Assembly: GCF_000733775.1 (NCBI RefSeq)
Contig: NZ_JPOE01000002.1
Span: 124,001-188,000, forward strand
Source: Thiomonas sp. FB-Cd
GTDB lineage: Bacteria; Pseudomonadota; Gammaproteobacteria; Burkholderiales; Burkholderiaceae_C
Direction: 5' to 3'
DNA length: 64,000 nucleotides
The translations under genes were made by a program, and so were the position numbers. The notes below the pieces were generated by a model. That model searched no databases, was not told the origin of the DNA, and saw only the letters and a list, made by a program, of their open reading frames with translations. Shown piece after piece: positions 45,929-54,267 of this stretch. How positions within the stretch are numbered: the stretch's first letter is position 1; every line of letters begins with the position of its first letter.

Positions 45929-46252
45929 ATGCCCATTACGTTGACCGAAAGCGCAGCAAAGCATGTAGCGAACTACCTTGCCCAGCGTGGTAAGGGTGTG
46001 GGCGTGCGTCTGGGGGTGAAGACAACCGGTTGCTCAGGGCTCGCCTACAAGTTGGAGTACGCAGATGTGGTCAGCCCGGAGGATCAAGTTTTCGAGAGTT
46101 ATGGGGTAAAGGTCTTGATTGACCCCAAGAGCCTGACCTACCTTGACGGCACGGAACTGGACTTCGTGCGCGAGGGTCTGCAGCAAGGCTTCAAGTTCAA
46201 TAACCCCAATGAGCGCGATCGTTGCGGTTGTGGCGAATCGTTCAGGGTTTGA
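45929..46252 (+). CDS. iscA: Fe-S assembly protein IscA
   Basis: A 107-residue A-type carrier. Conserved cysteines lie in [11 protein letters not shown] and the C-terminal CGCGESF. It transfers Fe-S clusters to apoproteins. It lies between iscU and hscB in the usual order. Confidence 0.96.
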   Translation: MPITLTESAAKHVANYLAQRGKGVGVRLGVKTTGCSGLAYKLEYADVVSPEDQVFESYGVKVLIDPKSLTYLDGTELDFVREGLQQGFKFNNPNERDRCGCGESFRV

Positions 46253-46284
46253 GCTTGGGTGCCGTTTCACAAGCCGCTTCGCGC

Positions 46285-46902
46285 ATGTCGTTGAGTCCCA
46301 AACATGAGGTGCAGGATCGAGCCGATTTGCGCCAGGATCATTTCAGCCTCTTTGGGCTTCAAGCGCGATTCTCGATCGATGTCGAAGCGTTGACCCGCTC
46401 GTGGCGGCGCTTGCAGGCTGCGGTGCATCCAGATCGCTTTGCGGGCGCTGGTGCTGCTGAACGGCGTCTCGCCATGCAATGGTCGACTCAGGTCAATACG
46501 GCCTACCGCACGCTGCTGGATCCGCAGGCACGCGCTGCCTATCTTTGCGAGCTGCGCGGTGTCCCGATTGACGCCGAGCGCAATACCGCGATGCCCGCCG
46601 ACTTCTTGATGCAGCAACTCCAATGGCGCGAAGAGTTGGACGAGGCACGCTCTGCAGAGGACGCGAATGCCATGCACGCGCTGGCGGAGATGGTGGAGCA
46701 GGCGCGCGAGCAGGCATTGTCACGTTTGGCCGCGCTTCTCGACGCAGAGGGCGCTGGCCCGGCAACAGTCGTGCGGCAGGACCAAGCTACACGCGAGGCG
46801 GCAACGCTCGTGCGGGTGTTAATGTTTGTGGATAAATTCCGCCAAAGTCTGGCGCCGTTGCAGCCTCGAGCTGCAAGCCAGTCGTTTATATCGGCAACCT
46901 GA
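46285..46902 (+). CDS. hscB: Fe-S co-chaperone HscB
   Basis: A 205-residue J-domain co-chaperone. The ATG at 46285 fits the family; a longer frame starts within iscA. The HPD motif is in [11 protein letters not shown] and the C-terminal domain is helical ([18 protein letters not shown]). It recruits IscU to HscA. Confidence 0.94.
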   Translation: MSLSPKHEVQDRADLRQDHFSLFGLQARFSIDVEALTRSWRRLQAAVHPDRFAGAGAAERRLAMQWSTQVNTAYRTLLDPQARAAYLCELRGVPIDAERNTAMPADFLMQQLQWREELDEARSAEDANAMHALAEMVEQAREQALSRLAALLDAEGAGPATVVRQDQATREAATLVRVLMFVDKFRQSLAPLQPRAASQSFISAT

Positions 46903-46943
46903 GTTGCCCATTCAACGCGCTCAGAAAGGGCGCTTTTTGCTGC

Positions 46944-48848
46944 ATGCCTCTCCTCCAAATTTCTGAACCCGGCCAGTCCCCCGATCCGCATCAGAGGCGG
47001 GTGGCCATCGGCATTGATCTTGGCACCACGCATTCACTCGTCGCCGTCGTGCGCAGTGGTGTGGCTGAGTGCCTGCCTGATGCGCAGGGTCGCGTCTTGC
47101 TGCCATCGGCTGTGCGCTACCACGCAGAGGGTGCGCCCACGGTTGGCTGGGAGGCGCTGGCAGCAAAAACCGCGGACCCGCAGGGCACAGTCGTATCGGC
47201 AAAGCGGCTGATGGGCCGCAGTCTTGCCGATCTTAGCCCGGCCATGCATCTTCCCTATCGATTCGCCGAGCAGCCCGGGATGGTGGGAATCCAAACGGTC
47301 CGGGGGGTAAAGACACCGGTGGATGTCTCGGCCGATATCCTGCGCGTGCTCAGGCAGCGCGCTGAAGATGCGCTCGGCACTGATATCGTCGGAGCTGTGG
47401 TGACCGTGCCCGCGTATTTTGACGACGCGCAGCGTCAGGCAACCAAGGATGCCGCGCGCCTAGCCGGGATCAATGTGTTGCGCCTGATTAACGAGCCGAC
47501 GGCAGCCGCCGTCGCCTATGGATTGGATGATGCTGCCGAGGGTGTGTACGCTGTATACGATCTGGGTGGCGGCACATTTGACATATCGGTTCTGCGCCTC
47601 ACGCGCGGCGTCTTTGAAGTCATGGCTACCGGTGGCGACACCTTCCTGGGAGGGGACGACTACGACGCTTTGCTGGCAGCCGAGATTGCGACGAAGAGTG
47701 GCCTTTCAACCCTTGATCCTCATGCGCGAGCGGCACTGCTGAGCGTCGCGCGAAATGCCAAGGAGAAACTCAGCAGCCAGGACACGGTCCGCGTCGACGT
47801 GGGGCTGCCGTCCGGCGAACGTGTGGCCCAGACGATCACGCAAGAGGATTTCGCGCGGTGTACCCAAGGGCTGACAGAGCGCACGATTGCGCTGTTGCAT
47901 CAGGTGTTAGGCGACGCTCAGGTTAGCCCCCCGGACATCGCGGGGATCGTGCTCGTGGGAGGTTCGACGCGGATGCCAGTGGTGCGCCAAGCCGTGCGCC
48001 GATTCTTTGGGCGCGAGCCCATGGTTGATCTCAATCCAGATGAGGTTGTGGCTGTGGGTGCGGCGCGCCAGGCACATGCGCTGGCTGGCAATCACAGCGA
48101 AGAAGACCCGCTGCTGCTTGACGTCATTCCGCTGTCGCTTTGCCTCGAAACAATGGGGGGGTTGGTCGAGCGCATCATTCCGCGTAACACCACGATCCCG
48201 ACTGCGCGTGCGCAGGAGTTCACAACATTCAAGGATGGGCAGACAGCGATGTCCATTCACGTCGTGCAGGGGGAACGCGAGTTGGTCGCCGATTGCCGGT
48301 CGCTTGCGCGTTTTGAACTGCGCGGCATTCCACCAATGACGGCGGGCGCCGCACGGGTCCTCGTCACGTTTCAGGTCGACGCCGATGGGTTGTTGGAAGT
48401 CAGCGCACGCGAGCAAAGCACTGGTGTGCAGGCAAAGGTGGAGGTCAAGCCGAGTTATGGCTTGAGCGATGCGCAAATTGCTGACATGCTGCAAGCGAGC
48501 TTTGCCGCGGCGGGTCGGGATGCCGCACAGCGTGCGCTGCACGAGGAGCAAGTGGATGCCGAACGCTTGCTCGACGCCACCCGCAATGCCATGCGCGCCG
48601 ACTCGGATTTGCTGAGCGCGGAGGAGCTGGATCGTATCCATGCGGCGATGGCGAGCGTCGCCCAAGCTTCCCGCGGCGAGGACCATCTTGCCATTCGCAG
48701 CGCGATCGAACAGCTGGCGCACGTGACCGAATCTTTCGCTGCGCAGCGCATGAACCGCAGTATCCGCCGCGCTTTAGCCGGGAAAAGCGTTTCCAGCTTG
48801 GCCGGTGAGACACACGCGCTTGACCAGGCGGCCCCTAACGAGCCTTAA
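46944..48848 (+). CDS. hscA: Fe-S chaperone HscA (Hsp70 family)
   Basis: A 634-residue Hsp70. Nucleotide-binding motifs are [28 protein letters not shown] and [17 protein letters not shown], and the linker [10 protein letters not shown] precedes the substrate domain. It releases clusters from IscU together with HscB. Starts 41 bases after hscB. Confidence 0.97.
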   Translation: MPLLQISEPGQSPDPHQRRVAIGIDLGTTHSLVAVVRSGVAECLPDAQGRVLLPSAVRYHAEGAPTVGWEALAAKTADPQGTVVSAKRLMGRSLADLSPAMHLPYRFAEQPGMVGIQTVRGVKTPVDVSADILRVLRQRAEDALGTDIVGAVVTVPAYFDDAQRQATKDAARLAGINVLRLINEPTAAAVAYGLDDAAEGVYAVYDLGGGTFDISVLRLTRGVFEVMATGGDTFLGGDDYDALLAAEIATKSGLSTLDPHARAALLSVARNAKEKLSSQDTVRVDVGLPSGERVAQTITQEDFARCTQGLTERTIALLHQVLGDAQVSPPDIAGIVLVGGSTRMPVVRQAVRRFFGREPMVDLNPDEVVAVGAARQAHALAGNHSEEDPLLLDVIPLSLCLETMGGLVERIIPRNTTIPTARAQEFTTFKDGQTAMSIHVVQGERELVADCRSLARFELRGIPPMTAGAARVLVTFQVDADGLLEVSAREQSTGVQAKVEVKPSYGLSDAQIADMLQASFAAAGRDAAQRALHEEQVDAERLLDATRNAMRADSDLLSAEELDRIHAAMASVAQASRGEDHLAIRSAIEQLAHVTESFAAQRMNRSIRRALAGKSVSSLAGETHALDQAAPNEP

Positions 48849-48852
48849 ATCC

Positions 48853-49185
48853 ATGCCCGTGATCACCGTTTTGCCGCACCATGAGTATTGCCCAGAAGGC
48901 GCAAGGGTTGAGGCCGAGCGCGGCACCTCCGTGTGCGAGGCGCTGCTCGAGCACGATATTCCAATCGAGCATGCCTGCGAGATGTCGTGCGCCTGCACAA
49001 CCTGTCATGTGATCGTTCGCGAGGGTTACGCCTCGTTGGGGGAGCCTGATGAGTGTGAGGACGATTTGCTGGACCGCGCTTGGGGTCTTGAGCCGACATC
49101 ACGCCTATCGTGTCAGGCCATCCTGAGCGATAAGGACGTCACGATCGAAATTCCCAAGTACTCGATCAATCACGCCAAGGAGTAG
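48853..49185 (+). CDS. fdx: ISC-type [2Fe-2S] ferredoxin Fdx
   Basis: A 110-residue ferredoxin. Cluster cysteines are in HACEMSCACTTCHVI plus RLSCQAI. It supplies electrons for cluster assembly and closes the isc operon. The ATG at 48853 lies four bases after the hscA stop. No iscX is visible behind it. Confidence 0.96.
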   Translation: MPVITVLPHHEYCPEGARVEAERGTSVCEALLEHDIPIEHACEMSCACTTCHVIVREGYASLGEPDECEDDLLDRAWGLEPTSRLSCQAILSDKDVTIEIPKYSINHAKE

Positions 49186-49233
49186 GGCGCGGAGTGATCT
49201 GCACGCGTGCGTGTGGGCGCGGGAGCAATGCGG

Positions 49234-50325
49234 TTACTCGTCGACATCCGCGCGCGTTAGGTACCACGCATATGGCTGCAAGTCCAGGGTGAATTCCTTC
49301 GAGGTTGCGAGAATCATCGGTTGGCTGGAGTGTTCGCGTTCACGCAGCCCGGCACGGGTCAGAATCTTCACGGTTTCGGCTGGGCACATGAACTCCAGCG
49401 AGACGCTGCGATGGCCCTGGATCCGTGCCTCCCGCATCAGCGCGCGCAAGAGTATGGGCAGGTTTCGGCCTTCGGGGCCCGCCGCCAGAAGATCACGAAC
49501 GTGCAACACTCCGCCATCAGATTCACACACCGCGTATCCGAGGATTTGGTCTGTTGCGGGTTTGCTCACCACGAAAAACCGGTAGCGGTGCCATGGTTTG
49601 GGTGCAAACCGCCACGCCAGAAAAGCGCGGTCGCGTATGCCCATGACTTGCCGGTCGTTGCCTGGTCGCGTCGCCCACAAAGCGTTGAAACGAGCATCGG
49701 GTTGGTCAACCCAAGCCGCCGAATATGACCCCGGCTGAAACAGTCGGGGCAGCAAGCCATGGCGTAAGCGCAGCAGCATATCGAGTGCTTGACCTGCCAC
49801 CACGCGTGTGCCAGCGGGCAACCAGCGCGGAAGGTAGTCGCGGGTGCGCAGCACGCGAACGTAGCGCGACATTCCCCTCAACACCTCATAGCCGGCCCGC
49901 CTGACAACGGGCAGCGATTTGGGGTTTGGGAAACCATACAGCAGACCATATTGCCTCAGCCCTAGCTGCAATACGCTGCGTTGAAGGGTCAGAGCCGGAA
50001 ACAGGGTGCGGTGGTGTGCGTCGACTGCGAAATCCGCCATGAGCCCCGCTTCGACCAGATGCTCGCCTATGCGAAGCTGTCGGCATGCGAGCCCCGTTAC
50101 TCCGACGGCTCGCGGCTGGCACACGTCACGAAGCAGGAAGATTTCGGCACGGCGCACAGGGTTGCAACGATAGAACCAGTCGAGTTTGGTGGCACGGCGC
50201 TCGGGGTGCCCGAGATTGTCTGACCAGAGGCCGACGATCTCCTGGGCCTCCGCGTCGAGGTTTGCCGCCTCAACCCGGTAGCGCTCTTGCCCTGGCTGCT
50301 CAGGCACAGCTTGAAACGCTGGCAT
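49234..50325 (-). CDS. GNAT-like acyltransferase, last gene of the asnB-acp locus
   Basis: A 363-residue protein without a clear named family. It has patches typical of GNAT-fold acyltransferases (GLMADFAVDAHHRTLFPALTLQRSVLQLGLRQYGLLYGFPN-like core, then a second C-terminal half with ILGYAVCESDGGVLHVRDLLAA). The two halves look like a tandem or FemAB-like arrangement, but the acyl-CoA loop is not clear, so the activity is inferred. The start overlaps the methyltransferase stop by 26 bases, placing it in the same operon and suggesting that it transfers the acyl group built on the carrier protein. Confidence 0.6.
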   Translation of the reverse strand: MPAFQAVPEQPGQERYRVEAANLDAEAQEIVGLWSDNLGHPERRATKLDWFYRCNPVRRAEIFLLRDVCQPRAVGVTGLACRQLRIGEHLVEAGLMADFAVDAHHRTLFPALTLQRSVLQLGLRQYGLLYGFPNPKSLPVVRRAGYEVLRGMSRYVRVLRTRDYLPRWLPAGTRVVAGQALDMLLRLRHGLLPRLFQPGSYSAAWVDQPDARFNALWATRPGNDRQVMGIRDRAFLAWRFAPKPWHRYRFFVVSKPATDQILGYAVCESDGGVLHVRDLLAAGPEGRNLPILLRALMREARIQGHRSVSLEFMCPAETVKILTRAGLREREHSSQPMILATSKEFTLDLQPYAWYLTRADVDE

Positions 50326-51289
50326 TTGCCGGCGTGCGCCGGCGGGCCATCAAGACGCGAATGTTGCCGTCTGTGTCGCAGACGGTGTCCACCCGGTCGA
50401 ATTCGAAGTTCTTGCGCAGCAGTTGAAGCATGGCGGCGCCTTGGCCTAGGCCAACTTCCATACCCAACCAGCCGCCCGCGCGGAGCAATGCGGGGGATTC
50501 CCGCATCAGGCGCATCAAGATGCCGACGCCGAACGGGCCGCCGTCGAAGGCCAGAGTTGGTTCATAGCCAATGATCTCGGAAGGAAGGGTGTCCACCTTG
50601 GCCGTAGAGATGTATGGCGGAGCTGATATCACCATGTCGATGCGCCCATGGTAGTCGGGTGTATCGAACGGCGAAAGGAGGTCTCCATGGTGGAAGCTCA
50701 CCTGTGGTGCCAGGCCCAGAAGCGAGGTGTTGTTGCGTGCGAGTTCCAATGCGTCCAACGAGAGATCGGCTGCATGCACATGCGCTCGCGGGTCCGCGTG
50801 CGCCAACGCGAGGGCGAGGTTGCCCGATCCGCAGCATACGTCGACGATGCGCACGCGGCCATTCATGGCGAGAAGTTCCCGTTGGCGGGCCAAAGCCGCC
50901 AGGCCCAGCATCTCGGTTTCTCGCCGGGGGATGAGTGCTTGCGGGCTTGCCAAAAGATCCAAGTTCATGAAGCGCTGGCGGCCGGTGATGTACGCCAATG
51001 GCATGCCCTGCAAGCGCTGGGTGATCAGCGCATCCAGGGTTGCCAATTGCTCGGAATTGAGGTTTGGCAAGCTGCGCTCCGTCGCCTGCGCTGCAGACAA
51101 GGCGGTTCCGGCTGCAAGATGCCATAGCGCACGCAAGGCCGCATTGGGGGTTTCCTCGGGTTTATCGGGCAGCGCGTGCAGCGCTTGCTCCAACTGCAAG
51201 TACCGCTCGGCGAAGCGCCTGCGGCTCTCATCTGACAGGTGCTCGCTCTCGGCCTGCGTGAGCATGGATGCTGGGGCGCTGATGTTCAC
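50300..51289 (-). CDS. HemK/PrmC-like SAM methyltransferase with altered NPPY motif
   Basis: A 329-residue class I SAM-dependent methyltransferase resembling PrmC/HemK. The SAM loop is VDVCCGSGNLALAL. The catalytic NPPY motif reads SAPPYI: the asparagine that binds the glutamine amide in release-factor methyltransferases is alanine. The N-terminal substrate helix region is retained. The substrate is probably not a release factor, and context suggests a small molecule or carrier-bound intermediate. It starts at a GTG at 51289 overlapping nadE (GTGA). Confidence 0.78.
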   Translation of the reverse strand: MNISAPASMLTQAESEHLSDESRRRFAERYLQLEQALHALPDKPEETPNAALRALWHLAAGTALSAAQATERSLPNLNSEQLATLDALITQRLQGMPLAYITGRQRFMNLDLLASPQALIPRRETEMLGLAALARQRELLAMNGRVRIVDVCCGSGNLALALAHADPRAHVHAADLSLDALELARNNTSLLGLAPQVSFHHGDLLSPFDTPDYHGRIDMVISAPPYISTAKVDTLPSEIIGYEPTLAFDGGPFGVGILMRLMRESPALLRAGGWLGMEVGLGQGAAMLQLLRKNFEFDRVDTVCDTDGNIRVLMARRRTPANASVSSCA

Positions 51290-52371
51290 GATGTGGAGTG
51301 CGTTGCCGAGGTGAGGATGGGCTCAACCAGTTGCGCGGGTTGGTGCAGGTAATGCGTGCTTCGCCGCTTGGCGTCGATGTCCGCGTAGATCTGTTCGGCC
51401 TGAACGGTCGACAATCCCAGTGCTTGCGCGAGTTGCCCCGCAGGCAGGCCTTCATTGCGGGCCCAAAGCGCCAAATCCATCCGCGCCCAAGGCAGGGCAA
51501 AATAAAATTCATCCTGGCCCTGCGGCAAGCTGTATGTATCCGTAGTGGGCGTGGCGGTGCACACGGACTCGGGCAGGCACAGATGCCGCGCAAGGGCGTA
51601 AATTTGGGTCTTGTAAAGGTGAGCAATGGGCTTGAGATCCGCCGCGCCATCGCCATTCTTCACGAAGAAACCCTGGTCGAATTCGAGTCGGTTGGGCGTA
51701 CCCAGGACGGCGTAGTTGAGGCGGTCGGCATGGTAGTACTCGACCGTCTTGCGCACGCGCTGCTTGAAGTTGGTTGCAGCAACAATTTGAAGGTATTCAC
51801 GCAGCGGCAGTCGCGCACGCGCCGTCACTCCTTCTGGATCCTGGACGACGAGATCAAAGAAATGGACCTTGCCGTCTTTGCTGCTTGCAATGACGATCTT
51901 GTTTTTCCAATCGGAGTCATACGCAGGAAACAAGGATCGGATCGCTTCGTCGCGCCGGGCATAACAGCCCAAGGCCGTCAACGCCGGTGCGATGTCTTCG
52001 GTTTCACAGCGAAGACCGAGGTGCGCGCCTACAGCGGCACCAAGACTTGTGCTCTGGCAACTGGAGTCTTGTTCCGGCATCAACAGGCCCAGCACCTTAT
52101 TGGGACCGAGTGCGCGTGCAGCAAGCGCAGCGCACACGGAACTGTCCACCCCACCCGAAAGGCCCAGCACGACGCCGCGCTTGTGCATGCCTGCGAGGGC
52201 GCGCCGCATGAAAGCAGTGATGCGTTCGACCTCAAGCTCGTAGTCCAGATCAAATACGGCCGGGCTAATCGAGACCTGGCTCGGCGCCCCCTCGGTTTGA
52301 GCTGCAGCTGGCACTGAAGTGACCGCGCGCTTTGCGTCTTGGCACCCACGCTGGGGAAGTTGCCTGGTCAT
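51286..52371 (-). CDS. NadE-like ammonia-dependent synthetase in a biosynthetic operon
   Basis: An N-type ATP pyrophosphatase of the NAD synthetase family, 361 residues. The PP-loop is LGLSGGVDSSVCAAL, and later motifs (GFFVKNGDGAADLKPI, HLYKTQIYALA) agree with NadE. It lacks the nitrilase glutaminase domain, so it would use ammonia. It is longer than E. coli NadE (275) by an N-terminal extension, and the C-terminal segment TPTTDTYSLPQGQDEFYFAL differs from the usual KxPSADL region. It overlaps the ACP gene by ATGA. It may amidate an intermediate; a plain NAD synthetase role cannot be excluded. Confidence 0.8.
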   Translation of the reverse strand: MTRQLPQRGCQDAKRAVTSVPAAAQTEGAPSQVSISPAVFDLDYELEVERITAFMRRALAGMHKRGVVLGLSGGVDSSVCAALAARALGPNKVLGLLMPEQDSSCQSTSLGAAVGAHLGLRCETEDIAPALTALGCYARRDEAIRSLFPAYDSDWKNKIVIASSKDGKVHFFDLVVQDPEGVTARARLPLREYLQIVAATNFKQRVRKTVEYYHADRLNYAVLGTPNRLEFDQGFFVKNGDGAADLKPIAHLYKTQIYALARHLCLPESVCTATPTTDTYSLPQGQDEFYFALPWARMDLALWARNEGLPAGQLAQALGLSTVQAEQIYADIDAKRRSTHYLHQPAQLVEPILTSATHSTS

Positions 52372-52631
52372 GCTGCAAGCTGCGCGTGGCGCTTACGCCC
52401 TACATAGGCGGCAATGGCTTCGAGACTGTCGAGGTTTTCCGGAACCATTTCCGCATCCTGCACCTGAATGCCAAAGCACTCCTCAAGGAACAGGATAAGT
52501 TCGAGGATGCCGGTGGAGTCGACGATGTGTAGATCGAGCAGCGAATCCGCATCCGAGAACTGCTCAGAGCCCGAACCCATGATGAAGTTGTCGTCGATAT
52601 AGCGTCGGACCTGCTCTTTGACGTCGCTCAT
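52368..52631 (-). CDS. Acyl carrier protein
   Basis: An 87-residue acyl carrier protein. The phosphopantetheine serine is in VDSTGILELILFLEE. It starts at the ATG at 52631. Overlapping nadE-like downstream and 49 bases after the AMP-ligase, it is the likely attachment point for an acid activated by that ligase. Confidence 0.9.
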   Translation of the reverse strand: MSDVKEQVRRYIDDNFIMGSGSEQFSDADSLLDLHIVDSTGILELILFLEECFGIQVQDAEMVPENLDSLEAIAAYVGRKRHAQLAA

Positions 52632-52680
52632 AGTTGTTTCTCCCAATCGTGGATCATTGCGCCTCGCTTGCCGCAAAGGC

Positions 52681-54252
52681 CTAGCGAAGTCCGATTTTCT
52701 TGATTTTTCCGGTGTTCGTGTGTGGCAGGCTATCCACGAACTCCACGCGCTTTGGGACCATGAAGCTCTCCAGGCGCGTGTGGCAATGCTTCAACACGTC
52801 GCGCTCGCTGTAGGTGCTACCAGGTACGAGGACGATGAAGGCTTTCACGGCTTGTCCAAGCAAGGCGTCGTCGACCCCCACCACAGCGACTTCAACTATG
52901 CCTGGCAATTCATAAAGAACGTTTTCAACCTCGCGTGGGCTAACTTTCTCGCCACGGCTCTTGATGATGTCGTCCCTACGCCCCACAAAATAGAGCCAGC
53001 CCTCTGCATCGGTGCGAAAGATGTCACCGGAGTACAGCACGGTCTCGAATGCACTAGGTCCGGGGCGCAGACGCTCAGCGGTCTCTGTGGGTTTGTTCCA
53101 ATAGCCACGCATCACGTGGCTGCCTCGCACGACCAGTTCACCGGTGCTGCCATTGGGTAGCCGTGTGCCGGCCTCGTCCACCAGCCATACCTCTTCGTTT
53201 GGCATTCCGCGCCCGACACTTGTTGGGCGGATGTCAAGTTGTTCGGGGGGCAGGTAGGTCACCCGCTTGCATTCGGTCAAGCCGTACATTGAGTAAAGAA
53301 GGGCTTGCGGAAAGAGTGCGCGGATGCGGCGAATCTGGGTTTCGGACAGGGCGGCGGCGGTGTTTGTAATCAGGCGCAGGTGGGAGAGGTCAAAATCAGC
53401 CAGGTTGTCAAGCGCCATGAGCAACGCGAACATGGTGGGGACACCGGGGAACACCGTGACTCGCTCGCGCGCCATGGTCTGTAGCACATGCACAGGGTAA
53501 GTGAATGAGCGATCAAGGACCACGGTGGCGCCGAGCTTGAAGGCCATGAGGATCTGGTAAAGGCCGTAGTCGAATGCCAGAGGCAGCGCGCAGGCGATGA
53601 CGTCGTTTTCCCGAAGGCCCAGATACTGGCTGACGGACTCCTGAGCAGACACCATGTTCAGGTGCGTAAGCATCACCCCCTTGGGGTGGCCAGTGGATCC
53701 AGAGGTGTAAATGATGGCGGCCAGATCCTGGTCGATCGTGTTGCGGTCAGGCGCGGGAAGGGCTTCGCCGGCCGGCAGCGCAGGAGGGTAGCTTAGGAGC
53801 TCGGTGCCGTTGAATGTGGATCTCTCTGCAGCACCAACCGTCCAGCATGCACGAACGCCGGGTGCGTGGGAAAGGGCATCACGCACGACCGGCGCTAGCG
53901 CGGTTTGCGTGATCAGCCCGCTTGCGCCAGCATCGTTCAGCATGTAGGCGAGCTTGTCAGCCTTGGTTAGCGTATTGACGGGCATGAACACGGCGCCAAC
54001 CTGCAGTACGGCAAATATCGCCGCAACCATGTCCTCCGAGTTGTCGAGAAACAAGGCGACCCTGTCACCGCGCGACAGCCCTTGCGCACGCAGACTGACC
54101 ATGAGACCTCCGGCCCGCGCAGCGATATCCGCGTAACTGCTGCGCCGGCCTTGGCACACGAGTGCCGTTTTCGCGGCAAGGCGCGCGGCGGTGGCTGAAA
54201 AAAAATCGTGGAGCAGCACAGGATGGAAGTCAACTGAAAACGTGGACTTCAT
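52681..54252 (-). CDS. AMP-forming acyl ligase of the asnB-acp locus
   Basis: A 523-residue member of the acyl-CoA synthetase/adenylation family, start ATG 54252. Motifs: P-loop IYTSGSTGHPKGVMLTH, MYGLTECKRVTYLPPE, YSGDIFRTDAEGWLYFVGRRDD and C-terminal lysine TNTGKIKKIGL. It probably activates a carboxylic acid and loads it onto the ACP encoded next. Similar ligases occur in exosortase-linked clusters, but no exosortase is present. The substrate is unknown. Confidence 0.85.
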   Translation of the reverse strand: MKSTFSVDFHPVLLHDFFSATAARLAAKTALVCQGRRSSYADIAARAGGLMVSLRAQGLSRGDRVALFLDNSEDMVAAIFAVLQVGAVFMPVNTLTKADKLAYMLNDAGASGLITQTALAPVVRDALSHAPGVRACWTVGAAERSTFNGTELLSYPPALPAGEALPAPDRNTIDQDLAAIIYTSGSTGHPKGVMLTHLNMVSAQESVSQYLGLRENDVIACALPLAFDYGLYQILMAFKLGATVVLDRSFTYPVHVLQTMARERVTVFPGVPTMFALLMALDNLADFDLSHLRLITNTAAALSETQIRRIRALFPQALLYSMYGLTECKRVTYLPPEQLDIRPTSVGRGMPNEEVWLVDEAGTRLPNGSTGELVVRGSHVMRGYWNKPTETAERLRPGPSAFETVLYSGDIFRTDAEGWLYFVGRRDDIIKSRGEKVSPREVENVLYELPGIVEVAVVGVDDALLGQAVKAFIVLVPGSTYSERDVLKHCHTRLESFMVPKRVEFVDSLPHTNTGKIKKIGLR

Positions 54253-54267
54253 ATTATGCAAACGCGG

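Noticed and set aside
51286..52371. Standard housekeeping glutamine-dependent NAD synthetase
   Set aside because: The nitrilase glutaminase domain is absent and the gene is fused into a biosynthetic operon, so I did not assign the symbol nadE; a housekeeping role is not ruled out.
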